In this document: in pieces, positions 35,271-43,593 of the stretch | How the letters are laid out: each line of letters opens with the position of its first letter | Numbering within the stretch: position 1 is the first letter of the stretch | NCBI GenBank assembly: GCA_001899585.1 | Contig: MKWE01000025.1 | Coordinates: 83,113-140,923 of the forward strand | Reading direction: 5' to 3' | DNA length: 57,811 nucleotides | Origin: Rhodospirillales bacterium 70-18 | Lineage (GTDB): Bacteria > Pseudomonadota > Alphaproteobacteria > Acetobacterales > Acetobacteraceae | The notes under the pieces: model-generated | The model's input: only the letters and a program-made list of their open reading frames with translations | The model's database searches: none | Told to the model about the DNA's origin: nothing | Translations under genes and position numbers: made by a program

Positions 35271-35420
35271 TCGGGTCAGGGCCGGGATCTCGACCTGACG
35301 GCCGGTGTCTAGGCGAAGACAATTGACCCGTCCAGGTATGCGGCTGATGCCACGCTCCCACTGCGCGAACGGCGTTCGGCGATGTCTCGTGAACTCTCAG
35401 CGTCCTTTCCGAGGACGTAC

Positions 35421-35434
35421 CCCCCGTTTGGGGG
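35421..35434. promoter_or_regulatory. C5/G5 inverted repeat upstream of small peptide gene
   Basis: CCCCC-GTTT-GGGGG is a compact inverted repeat about 110 bases before the 38-residue gene and after the LuxR-type gene. It could be an operator or a short hairpin ending the regulator transcript; no T-run follows, so an operator is slightly favoured. Confidence 0.3.
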
Positions 35435-35546
35435 ATGCGGCGATAATGCAGGCGTGGTGTCGTTGCGAATTAGCGTGATATCCCAATTTGACTGGTGCTT
35501 GCCCCGAGACTGACGCCAGCCTTTGTCTCCCAAGGAGAAGAGAACA

Positions 35547-35663
35547 ATGAAATATCTGCTTTTTGCGTCGGCGGTGATTGTCACGGTCGGTGGCGCCGCT
35601 CACACGGCGAGGCTGCTGTCGGCGCGCCCCGCGGCAGCGTGCATGACTTCTGACTGCGACTAA
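35547..35663 (+). CDS. 38-residue exported or membrane peptide
   Basis: AAGGAGAAG precedes the ATG by about eight bases, one of the best ribosome-binding sites in the window. The product starts MKYLLFASAVIVTVGGAAHT, a hydrophobic signal or anchor, and ends in a short tail with two cysteines (ACMTSDCD). It lies 276 bases after the LuxR-type gene on the same strand. A secreted signal or anchored regulator peptide is possible but unproven. Confidence 0.45.
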   Translation: MKYLLFASAVIVTVGGAAHTARLLSARPAAACMTSDCD

Positions 35664-35757
35664 CGGGAAGTAGTTGGGTACCTCAATTCACTGTTAGTGA
35701 TGGTCCGTGCTGCCGGTCCAGATCTGTGTGACCAACTGGGTCAAGGAAATGCATCCC

Positions 35758-36438
35758 ATGTTGTTTGTCGGCGGAGCGCCTCGACTGCATCGGTCCGCGA
35801 AGCCATTTGCTCCGGTTTCAGCAGCGGCTGTCACAACGATTGTCGCCGCTTTGGCGACTGCCACGCCGACGAAATCGATGCCTCGCTACACGGTTCAAAG
35901 TGCCGGCTCCCTTGAAGGTGGATCCAGCCAGACCGGCGCGACAAACGCGATTGGCAAAGTAGAAGTCTTCCCATACCCGCTAAGCGGCACCGCGCAGCTC
36001 GTCGCGTCCGGACCAGCCCAAAATCCCCATCAGAATTTCTGTCTCGGGCTCGACGCGTCCGCAAATGATCATTTGCAGCATGCCATTTCCGACAAGCGAT
36101 ATGCAACCTGCTTGTTCGAATTAGCCAAAAAGCAAGGCATGGGATGCGAGCCTCCCACCAATGACACGCCGCCGTCAGAGCCTGGATGGGCGAATTGCAT
36201 GGCTCGAAAGGGTTGCGATAAGAACTGTCAAACACGCGCCGGCGCATTCTGGCTTCTTGCCCAAAGGACAACCGCATATCATACAGCGAGAGCACTATGT
36301 GAGCAGAATGCGGCGAATGTGAGCGCCTGTCACGACGCAGACCTTCTGCGAAGATCTGCACTTCCAGGACTTGCGCAACAACTGACTGGCGCGATACCTG
36401 GGAAGCCTTTCCCGAGTACGTTTCGAGAGAAACCGTAG
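35758..36438 (+). CDS. cysteine-rich exported protein (putative)
   Basis: 226 residues. A basic N-terminus and a hydrophobic Ala/Val/Thr-rich segment (APVSAAAVTTIVAALATA) at about 18-35 suggest a signal peptide. The second half has nine cysteines (YATCLFELAKKQGMGCEPP, then WANCMARKGCDKNCQTR and ACHDAD), consistent with disulfides after export. AAGGAA lies nine bases before the ATG at 35758; an ATG at 35749 and a GTG at 35707 are alternatives. Its TAG overlaps the GTG of the next gene by one base, so the two products are made together. No family recognised. Confidence 0.6.
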   Translation: MLFVGGAPRLHRSAKPFAPVSAAAVTTIVAALATATPTKSMPRYTVQSAGSLEGGSSQTGATNAIGKVEVFPYPLSGTAQLVASGPAQNPHQNFCLGLDASANDHLQHAISDKRYATCLFELAKKQGMGCEPPTNDTPPSEPGWANCMARKGCDKNCQTRAGAFWLLAQRTTAYHTARALCEQNAANVSACHDADLLRRSALPGLAQQLTGAIPGKPFPSTFREKP

Positions 36439-39365
36439 TGCCTACGCGGCGAAATATACTGCAAGGCGTTGCTCTCGTTTTAGCCCAGGGTACCCTGGGC
36501 CTTTCGCTTGGTCCCTCATGGGCACGGGGCAACGTCGGCGGCGTGGGCCGCCTGAGCGCAAGTCAGCGGCTCATCCTCAATGGTCTTCTGCTCAGTGATC
36601 CTAATGCATATCTAGCCTTTGCTGCGGTAGTATCCCGGAATGATCGAGGAGCTTCCGCCCAAGCTGCCTTCGACCATGAAATCAATTCAGTTTCGTCGCT
36701 CGCTATTGACCTAAAGAGGCAGCGCCTCGAAGCAGCTCTAAACGACAAGGTCGTACTGGATTGCATTATATCACCCAGTGCCAATGTGCCGCCGATGCCG
36801 ATATCCCATGCCATAACGGATGCTATTCCGCGCATCGGCTTTACTGGGTTGTTGGGTTACCAGATCGGTCTCGAAATACCACAAGAAGTGCGAACTGCGC
36901 TGGCGGAGCCCGCATCGCTTATCAGACACGCTGGCGTCGTCAAGATTCTTACTATTGCGCCTGCTGAGGTTGCGCCCAAGTTTGCGTCAGACGGGCTCCA
37001 GCTATTTGGCAGCGAAACCGGTCTACGAGCGGCATTTGCCGCAGGCACTATGGCTTTGGATCGATCTGGAGTTCTTCCGGGAAGCATCCAGCAAATCTCC
37101 TCTGCCATGTCCGAGGCTGCAATCAGCGTAAAGAATTTGGCCAACGGCTTCAACGCCATCACAGGCGCTCAACCAGGCCCAATTCCCGATCCAAATGAGT
37201 TGGCTGCTAGTGCCGAAAGTGCATTAACGGTTCTAGGGCATCTCACCAAGATGAACCCAGTCACGGTTCAGAAAGTAAATGCCACCTTGCAGATAGCGGG
37301 GTCAGCTTTGTCTGGGGCGATTACAGGCATGGCTTTGGGAGGCCCGATCGGTGGTGCAGTTGGTGGCGCGATCGGTCTCCTCGGCAGCCTTTTCGGCGGA
37401 GGTGGTGAAGACTCCACCGCGCAGATGATCACTCAGATCGACTCGCGTCTCAACGAACTTCACGCGGACATGGTCGCGCGGTTCCAGGTCTTAACAGGGC
37501 AGATCGGCAATCTAGAGCACGAGGTGCGGTCCGCCTTCGCAGAGATTCTATCCGAACTACAAAAGCTGCAACAGAGCATAAACACAAACCTCGCCGAAGT
37601 CCGACAACTTATAATTAACGTAACGCAACAGCAGATACAAAATTCCGTAAATCAATTTATAAATGCCGGCCTCGAACACGAGCGGCGGTATCAAATCGCG
37701 ATAGTTGGAGGTGCCGTTGCCACCGATATTCAAAGCCAGTGGTATCCTTCCGCGTTGTCGTTCATCGACACGATCAACGTGCCCGGCAGCGGATTCTCGC
37801 AGCTTGCATTTATCGGCGGTGGCTATTCGGCCTTCCTGCAGGAATTGCTGGGCCATATGAAAACCAATGCGGGCCTAAATATCAACGACAGCTTTACTGG
37901 TTCTCCTATCCGTGTTGCGCCTATGTTCACAGATACATCTACTCCACCAACTGGCCCACGAAATGTCCGGTCTGCGATTAAACAGTTGACTCAACGTTTA
38001 GGAGACGCGCGCTATGGCGCGGCAGCTGATACCAACGAGAACACGAAAGCCGACCTGAACGGCGCCGATCTCATAGCTTTCTTCCAGCATAGGTGCATAT
38101 TATTGCTAAAAGACTTTCAAACATCACCAGAATGGGCGGGGATGAATATAGATCAAAAAATATTAATACCGAACCCTAGCCGGTTGCCACCTGCGGTTGC
38201 GCCGCAAGATCTTTTCACGATAGCCATCACCAGCCAGAGCGTAACTACGGAGGTGTCTGATATCGCAACAGCTCGCGATATAATGGCCATCTGCGATGAT
38301 TCTCTATCAACGCATCTTGCCGCGCACTCACTTTTTGTAGGTCAATCTGGGATTCCCGCGCTGACGTACGTCCGGAGGCAGCTCGCGCTGCAACTGGCGA
38401 ATCGCACGGCGACAGTGTTCTGCAATCCATTCATGGCCGCCGTTGATGTTCTTCGACGGGCCTTTTCCACCGCCGCGTCGGCGGATTCGAATTATGGTCC
38501 CCGCAATAGCCCCCATGCATTCCGGGTGACGAACAAATCGGAAGCGCTGGCGCTAATCGCGATGGGGCGTGCATTGGTGCCGCTGGCGAACACTGCTACG
38601 GTCACTTTGCCGAGCGCGTCACCCCGATCCGATAACGTCGTACGGTCAATTGATAGGTTTTTTAACGGTCTGCCACCGCCGGGACTCTCTCGCTTCGGAT
38701 ATATTGCTGCTACTGCTGCATACGAGCGAGATGTTTTGGCGAGTGACTTCCTTGACGCAGTCAAAGCGATTAGCGGAGAATCTCTATCTCGCCAGTTGGA
38801 TGAAATTCTCGCGGACGAAATCGCATTGGGCGTGGTGGAAAATTGCATCTCGACGCGCCTCGAGACTCTGCGGAAGGCTGGCGCGCCTTCTCCCTCATTT
38901 GCCCTGTGGTCACCTGGCTTCATGCCGTACGCGACTGTCGCCGCTGCGGCATTGGGACAACCGCCGCCCCAATTTACCGGGCAGCCTCGAGAATACAACG
39001 TCGCTCGGGCTATTCTTGGTACCTTGCTGGTAGGGGGCGGGCCAGTGATCGCTCCCACCCTGCCTCCAGGAGTACCCGATGCGGGCCTTCCATATCCTTG
39101 GCAAATCGGTGATTTCTGGGGATGGGGGGTCGAGGCGTGCCGACCAAATGCTCCCACAGATCCGTCATTGATTTCAGGGCTCCTCCGCCCAGAATGTGCC
39201 TTCGCCGGCAGCAATTCCGCGATTATGGGTGCGACCGAAGCCCTGGCTGCTATCAAGGCCACCTTGACACAATACAGCGTTGCCGATGAAATTGTACGCT
39301 TGGTGAAGCAGAGCGCTCACGGAAGCGTGCGATCAATACTTCGAAAACAACTGTCTATCACCTAA
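36438..39365 (+). CDS. large Tat-exported protein with glycine-zipper and coiled coil
   Basis: 975 residues of unknown family. The start PTRRNILQGVALVLAQGTLG is a twin-arginine signal with cleavage near SWAR-G (about 30). Residues 288-323 form a glycine-zipper hydrophobic segment (ITGMALGGPIGGAVGGAIGL) able to pack in a membrane. Residues 328-408 are a long coiled coil (ITQIDSRLNELHADMVARFQ and onward). The remaining 550 residues are mixed, without recognised enzyme motifs. Exported, zipper plus coil is the build of some helical pore-formers and of surface appendage proteins; this is analogy only. The GTG start in a TAGTG overlap couples it to the cysteine-rich protein. AT-richer than phage genes. 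Confidence 0.75.
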   Translation: MPTRRNILQGVALVLAQGTLGLSLGPSWARGNVGGVGRLSASQRLILNGLLLSDPNAYLAFAAVVSRNDRGASAQAAFDHEINSVSSLAIDLKRQRLEAALNDKVVLDCIISPSANVPPMPISHAITDAIPRIGFTGLLGYQIGLEIPQEVRTALAEPASLIRHAGVVKILTIAPAEVAPKFASDGLQLFGSETGLRAAFAAGTMALDRSGVLPGSIQQISSAMSEAAISVKNLANGFNAITGAQPGPIPDPNELAASAESALTVLGHLTKMNPVTVQKVNATLQIAGSALSGAITGMALGGPIGGAVGGAIGLLGSLFGGGGEDSTAQMITQIDSRLNELHADMVARFQVLTGQIGNLEHEVRSAFAEILSELQKLQQSINTNLAEVRQLIINVTQQQIQNSVNQFINAGLEHERRYQIAIVGGAVATDIQSQWYPSALSFIDTINVPGSGFSQLAFIGGGYSAFLQELLGHMKTNAGLNINDSFTGSPIRVAPMFTDTSTPPTGPRNVRSAIKQLTQRLGDARYGAAADTNENTKADLNGADLIAFFQHRCILLLKDFQTSPEWAGMNIDQKILIPNPSRLPPAVAPQDLFTIAITSQSVTTEVSDIATARDIMAICDDSLSTHLAAHSLFVGQSGIPALTYVRRQLALQLANRTATVFCNPFMAAVDVLRRAFSTAASADSNYGPRNSPHAFRVTNKSEALALIAMGRALVPLANTATVTLPSASPRSDNVVRSIDRFFNGLPPPGLSRFGYIAATAAYERDVLASDFLDAVKAISGESLSRQLDEILADEIALGVVENCISTRLETLRKAGAPSPSFALWSPGFMPYATVAAAALGQPPPQFTGQPREYNVARAILGTLLVGGGPVIAPTLPPGVPDAGLPYPWQIGDFWGWGVEACRPNAPTDPSLISGLLRPECAFAGSNSAIMGATEALAAIKATLTQYSVADEIVRLVKQSAHGSVRSILRKQLSIT

Positions 39366-39392
39366 CCGGCAGGCAAGCACATCAGATCGAAT

Positions 39393-39962
39393 CTATCCGG
39401 GGTCCGCGATGATTACCGTAGCACCGACTTCGGGCGGAACACCTCGATCGTCAGCAGTATCATAAACCGCCTTCTTAAACGCTGCATAAGCCGCCCGCGA
39501 CTGGCTTAAGCTGCAAAAGTGAGCGCCAAGTGCTGTTCCAATGAGAACGCAGCCGATTGTGTTGTCAATGGTGTTGCCAACATGAATCTGAACGTTTGAT
39601 CGTCCAGGGACTCCTTCTAGTTCGAACCTCCAGTGGTCGTTATGGTCATATCGAAGATGAGCCGAGTAGGTTCCTGCTGGCACGGCAGAGAATAAGGGCT
39701 GATTGTCGACAGTAGGGCGCTCCAGCGTGTAGGCGACTACGAGTCCATGAATTGCGATATATCCACTGTTGCACGCGGGACCCACATATTTCCGCATCAC
39801 TTCAATTTCGACGAGCCTGAGTTCGGTTCTGCTGTCAGAGGCTCGAGTGGAGTATCCAAATAAATGCGAAATCTGCGGGAGAATTGTCCCTCCGCACGCC
39901 GCTACCGGGGTGGCTATCAGCCGCCGCCGACTCAAGACCATGCAGTGGCTCTGGCTGCGCAT
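39393..39962 (-). CDS. DUF5675 family protein with Tat signal, possible lipoprotein
   Basis: 189 residues. Residues 10-25 read LSRRRLIATPVAACGG, a twin-arginine motif followed by a lipobox-like VAAC, so export by Tat and possibly lipid attachment. The rest matches DUF5675: LRLVEIEV-type start, GYIAIHGLVVAYTLERPTVD, the core PAGTYSAHLRYD and RSNVQIHVGNTIDNTIGCVL. The family has an L,D-transpeptidase-like fold but its activity is not settled; here the GCVLIG segment keeps the Cys. It converges on the 975-residue gene with 27 bases between. GGAG precedes the ATG at 39962. Confidence 0.75.
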   Translation of the reverse strand: MRSQSHCMVLSRRRLIATPVAACGGTILPQISHLFGYSTRASDSRTELRLVEIEVMRKYVGPACNSGYIAIHGLVVAYTLERPTVDNQPLFSAVPAGTYSAHLRYDHNDHWRFELEGVPGRSNVQIHVGNTIDNTIGCVLIGTALGAHFCSLSQSRAAYAAFKKAVYDTADDRGVPPEVGATVIIADPG

Positions 39963-40235
39963 TGCGCTCCGTCATAGTTCGGCCCGCTATCATGCCCGCA
40001 TTTACGCTTAAAGCGACACGATTACTCTATTAGCTTCACATGGTCGAAACGCCGAGTCAATGAGGTGGCTTCAGAAACGATGACACTCACCCCGATCGCG
40101 CACGCTCTCTCCCCGGGGAGGCGGATGTGGGTGACGCCGGTCTTTGTATCACACCGGCTAGCGACGCCGCAGCCCCCCGAAGGGCAAGCTCCGGGTGCTG
40201 ATTGCGCGGGTATATGCCGCGAACGTCAGAGCATG

Positions 40236-40254
40236 TTCGATCCCGGCTCCGACC
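40236..40254 (+). other. tRNA 3'-end-like block, candidate attachment site
   Basis: TTCGATCCCGGCTCCGACC has the T-loop consensus TTCGATC followed by a plausible T-stem strand and acceptor strand, but the 5' half of the T-stem upstream (GCATG) does not pair with CCGGC. That is what the end of an integrated element in a tRNA gene leaves behind. No complete tRNA is in the window. Confidence 0.3.
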
Positions 40255-40295
40255 GGTGCTCCAGATTGTCTCAAGGAAAATCAAGAACTTCCAAG

Positions 40296-40316
40296 CGGCC
40301 CTCCAGGGCCGTTTTT
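40296..40316 (+). terminator. intrinsic terminator
   Basis: CGGCCCT at 40296-40302 pairs with AGGGCCG at 40305-40311 and is followed directly by five T residues, the form of a Rho-independent terminator on the plus strand. No plus-strand gene ends nearby, which fits a terminator that once followed the tRNA-like block. Confidence 0.65.
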
Positions 40317-40621
40317 GCTTCCAAGGCCCCCTGAACGGCAATTCGGAAGCGAAGTGGAAGCACCATGTAGAAAGTCGGCGGCGGCGGAATCGCAGGTTCG
40401 GCGGTTCCAATCCGGAATCGAAGCGCCTCTCGGCGGGAGACAGCACCCAGCGGGCTCCGCCCGCCGCGCGACGGGCGACCACTTGGTGGACGGCACTGAA
40501 ACCGCGCCCCGACGGCCAGTGGCAGGATTGGCCCCGTTCCTAGCCACCGCCAGCACCTACGGCTCCCGCCCCGGGTCAGGACTGCCAGCGAACCGGTAGG
40601 CGGTGTAGTGATCGGCCACCG

Positions 40622-41296
40622 ATGTGTGGGCGCTACGCCAGCTTTTTGCCTCCCGAGGCCATCGCCCGGCTGTTTCACACCGCCGGGGCGCTGCCCAATG
40701 TCGCGCCGTCCTGGAACGTCGCGCAGAGCCAGCGGGCGATGGTGGTGCGCCGGCACCCGGAAACCGGCGCGCGGCATCTCGATCTGCTGACCTGGGGCCT
40801 GGTGCCGTACTGGACCAAGGATCTGCGGTCGGCGCGGCGGCCGATCAACGCGCGAGCGGAGACGGTGGCGACCTCGCCGATGTTCCGCGATGCCTTCGCG
40901 CGCCGCCGCGCGCTGATCCCGGCGCAGGCGTTCTACGAATGGCGGCGCACCGAGAACGGGGCCAAGCAGCCATTCGCGATCGCCCGGCGTGACGGCGAGA
41001 CGCTCGCCTTTGCCGGTCTCTGGGAAGGCTGGCGCGGCCCCGAGGGCGAGGTGCTGCGCAGCTTCGCCATCATCGTCACCGCCGCGAACGCGACCATGGC
41101 GCCTATCCATGACCGCATGCCGGTGATCGTCGATCAGCCCGACTGGCCGCTATGGCTCGGCGAAACCGAGGGCGGCGCCGCATCGCTGCTGCACTCGGCG
41201 GCCGAGGACGTGCTGCGGGTCTGGCCGGTGAGCACACGGGTCAACCGGCCAGCCAACAACGATGCCGACCTGCTCGCCCCCCTTCCGCCCGCCTGA
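40622..41296 (+). CDS. SOS response-associated peptidase (SRAP, YedK-like)
   Basis: 224 residues, standard length. It starts MCGRYASFLPPEAIARLF, where Cys2 is the residue that forms a thiazolidine crosslink with abasic sites in single-stranded DNA. NARAETVATSPMFRDAF, PAQAFYEWRR and the later PIHDRMPVIVD complete the SRAP signature (Asn, Glu and His of the active site). It protects or repairs abasic sites at replication forks and is common at the start of plasmid and ICE modules. A 13-base gap leads to the recD2 remnant. Confidence 0.95.
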   Translation: MCGRYASFLPPEAIARLFHTAGALPNVAPSWNVAQSQRAMVVRRHPETGARHLDLLTWGLVPYWTKDLRSARRPINARAETVATSPMFRDAFARRRALIPAQAFYEWRRTENGAKQPFAIARRDGETLAFAGLWEGWRGPEGEVLRSFAIIVTAANATMAPIHDRMPVIVDQPDWPLWLGETEGGAASLLHSAAEDVLRVWPVSTRVNRPANNDADLLAPLPPA

Positions 41297-41308
41297 CGGA
41301 ACCAGGCG

Positions 41309-42524
41309 ATGACCGAGCACCAAGCCCCGTGGCCCCTTGGCGAAGTGCTCGCCGGCATCGTCGAGCGGGTGACGTTCCACAATGCCGAGAGCGGCTTCGC
41401 CGTGCTGCGGGTGAAGGCCCGCGGCCACCGCGACCTCGTCACCATCGTCGGCCACGCCGCCGCCATCGCGGCCGGCGAGTGGATCACCGCCACCGGGGAG
41501 TGGGTGAACGACCGCACCCACGGCCAGCAGTTCAGGGCGCGGTTCCTGAAGACCTCGGCGCCGACCACGGCCGAGGGGATCGAACGCTATCTCGCCTCCG
41601 GCATGATCCGCGGCATCGGCCCGGTCTACGCGAAGAAGCTGGTGCGCGGCTTCGGCGAGGCGGTGTTCGACATCATCGAAGGCGCGCCGCAGCGCCTGCG
41701 CGAGGTGGGCGGGATCGGCGAGGTCCGGGCGAAGCGCATCGTCGATGCCTGGGCCGAGCAGAAGGTGATCCGCGAGATCATGGTGTTCCTGCACAGCCAC
41801 GGCGTCGGCACGGCGCGGGCGGTGCGCATCTTCAAGACCTACGGCGCGGACGCCATCCAGGTGATGAGCGAGAACCCGTATCGGCTCGCGCGCGACATAA
41901 GGGGCATCGGCTTCAAGACGGCGGATGCCATCGCTGCTCGGCTCGGCATCGAGAAGACCGCGATGATCCGCGTCCGCGCCGGTATCGGCTACGCGCTCTC
42001 CGAGGCGATGGATGAGGGGCACTGCGGCCTGCCGGTCGCGGAACTGATCCCGCTCGCGGAGCGCCTGCTGGAGGTGCCGGAGGCGCTGATCCGCACCGCG
42101 CTCGATCTCGAACTGGCCGCCGGCGCGGTGAACGCCGATCGCGTCGGCGAGACGGACTGCATCTTCCTCGCCGGCCTCTACCACGCCGAGCGCGGCATCG
42201 CCGAACGGTTGCGGGCGGTCGCGGTCGGCGCGCTGCCCTGGCCTTGGCGATCTGGATGCGCTGGTGCCAGCCTATGCGGCGACGATCCACAAGGCGCAGG
42301 GCTCGGAATACCCAGCCGTGGTGATCCCGGTGCTGACGCAGCACTACACCATGCTGCAACGGAACCTGCTCTATACCGGCATCACCCGCGGCAAGCGGCT
42401 GGTCGTGCTCGTCGGCAGCCGGAAGGCGGTGGCCATCGCGGTGGGCAATGTCTCGGGCCGGCGGCGCTGGTCGAAGCTGCGGGAATGGCTGGCTGCGTTG
42501 CCGGCTGGAGCGGTCGCCTTGTGA
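41309..42524 (+). pseudogene. RecD2-like helicase, internal deletion
   Basis: The first 310 residues are the N-terminal OB-fold and helix-hairpin-helix region of RecD2-type helicases (GEVLAGIVERVTFHNAESGF, IRGIGPVYAKKLVRGFG, GIGFKTADAIAARLGIEK). At about 42240 the frame breaks, and the next frame up to TGA at 42524 gives the C-terminal helicase motifs: [20 protein letters not shown] and [17 protein letters not shown]. The intervening ATPase core with Walker A and B, some 300 residues, is missing. The product cannot be an active helicase. The ArdC, ParB and strawberry-notch genes nearby show similar losses. Confidence 0.9.
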
Positions 42525-42604
42525 CACTTTCGACCGGCCCGTTGGCAGCGGCCGAAGTCGGCCGGGAGCAGGCTGACCGCTTCCGGCGCTCAAGCCAGTC
42601 ACCT

Positions 42605-43501
42605 TCACTCTGCGCTGGCGCCGACTGCTGCGGTTTCAGACGCGATACGATCCAGCGCGGGCATCAAATCGTCCGGCAGACGGAGTTCGGCTGCGGTGAG
42701 GTTCTCCCGAAGGTGTGCAGGGGACGAGGTGCCGGGGATCAGAAGAATGTTGGGTGACCGGCGCAGGAGCCATGCGAGCGCAACCTGCATGGGCGTGGCG
42801 TTCAGGCGCTCCGCCACCTCGGACAGACTGGAGGATTGCAGCGGGCTAAAGCCGCCCAGCGGAAAAAACGGAACGTAGGGGATACCGTCGCGAGCAAGGT
42901 CGTCGATAAGGCTGTCGTCGCCGCGATGTGCCAGGTTGTAATGGTTCTGCACGCAGGCGATCTCGCAGATACCGCGGCTCTCGGCGACCTGCGTCGGCGT
43001 GACGTTGCTGAGGCCGATGTGACGAATCAGGCCCTCCCGCTGCAGTCCGGCCAGCACGGTGAGCGGTACCTCGATCGATCCCTCGGCTGGCCCATGCATG
43101 TCAAACATGCTGCGCAGGTTGACCACCTCCAGCAATTCGAGGCCAAGGTTGCGCAAATTATCATGCACCGCCAGGATCAGCTCCTCGCGCGAGAAGGCCG
43201 GGAGCCAGTTTCCTTTCTCGTCTCGCCGGGCGCCGATCTTGGTGACGATGGTAAGATTTTTGGGGTAGGGCGCCAGAGCCTCGCGGATCAACTCGTTCGT
43301 GACATGCGGGCCATAGAAGTCGCTGGTGTCAATGTGGTCCACTCCGCTTGCGACCGCCTCGCGCAGGACGGCCAGGGCCGCGTCGCGGTCTCTGGGCGGC
43401 CCGAACACGCCGGGTCCTGCGAGCTGCATGGCTCCGTAGCCGAGCCGCTTCACGGTGCGGCTGCCGAGCCGGAAGGTGTCGACTTGGTTGATGCTGGTCA
43501 T
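42605..43501 (-). CDS. aldo/keto reductase family oxidoreductase
   Basis: 298 residues of TIM-barrel aldo/keto reductase. GVDHIDTSDFYGPHVTNELI supplies catalytic Asp and Tyr, TIVTKIG the Lys; the fourth site, usually His, falls in VVNLRSMFDMHG and looks altered, as in some family members. IPGTSSPAHLRENLTAAEL near the C-terminus is the NADPH-binding segment. It reduces carbonyls with NADPH; substrate unknown. It diverges from a LysR-family gene with 92 bases between, the classic layout of a regulator and its target. GGAGAGCG precedes the ATG. Confidence 0.9.
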   Translation of the reverse strand: MTSINQVDTFRLGSRTVKRLGYGAMQLAGPGVFGPPRDRDAALAVLREAVASGVDHIDTSDFYGPHVTNELIREALAPYPKNLTIVTKIGARRDEKGNWLPAFSREELILAVHDNLRNLGLELLEVVNLRSMFDMHGPAEGSIEVPLTVLAGLQREGLIRHIGLSNVTPTQVAESRGICEIACVQNHYNLAHRGDDSLIDDLARDGIPYVPFFPLGGFSPLQSSSLSEVAERLNATPMQVALAWLLRRSPNILLIPGTSSPAHLRENLTAAELRLPDDLMPALDRIASETAAVGASAE

Positions 43502-43593
43502 ATCGCTCTCCTTTGTGATGTCCCGTAGCTAGGCCCTATTTCCCTACGCGATAACGGGGTACAATCCGCACGCCTTGTGCGGGGTGGCGAACA

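Larger units (their letters stand above)
39963..40621. other. non-coding stretch, probable prophage boundary
   Basis: About 660 bases with no convincing gene. It includes a tRNA T-arm-like block and an intrinsic terminator (both listed), then a GC-rich stretch leading to the SRAP gene. Frames found here are short, lack ribosome-binding sites and show no domain. The change from AT-rich cargo to GC-rich element DNA happens in this interval. Confidence 0.5.

Noticed and set aside
40065-40334. 89-codon frame at the prophage boundary
   Set aside because: Runs across the tRNA-like block and the terminator; not a plausible gene.
42525-42757. Continuation of the recD2 first frame to 42757
   Set aside because: After the deletion junction this frame is out of phase and runs into the aldo/keto reductase gene on the other strand.
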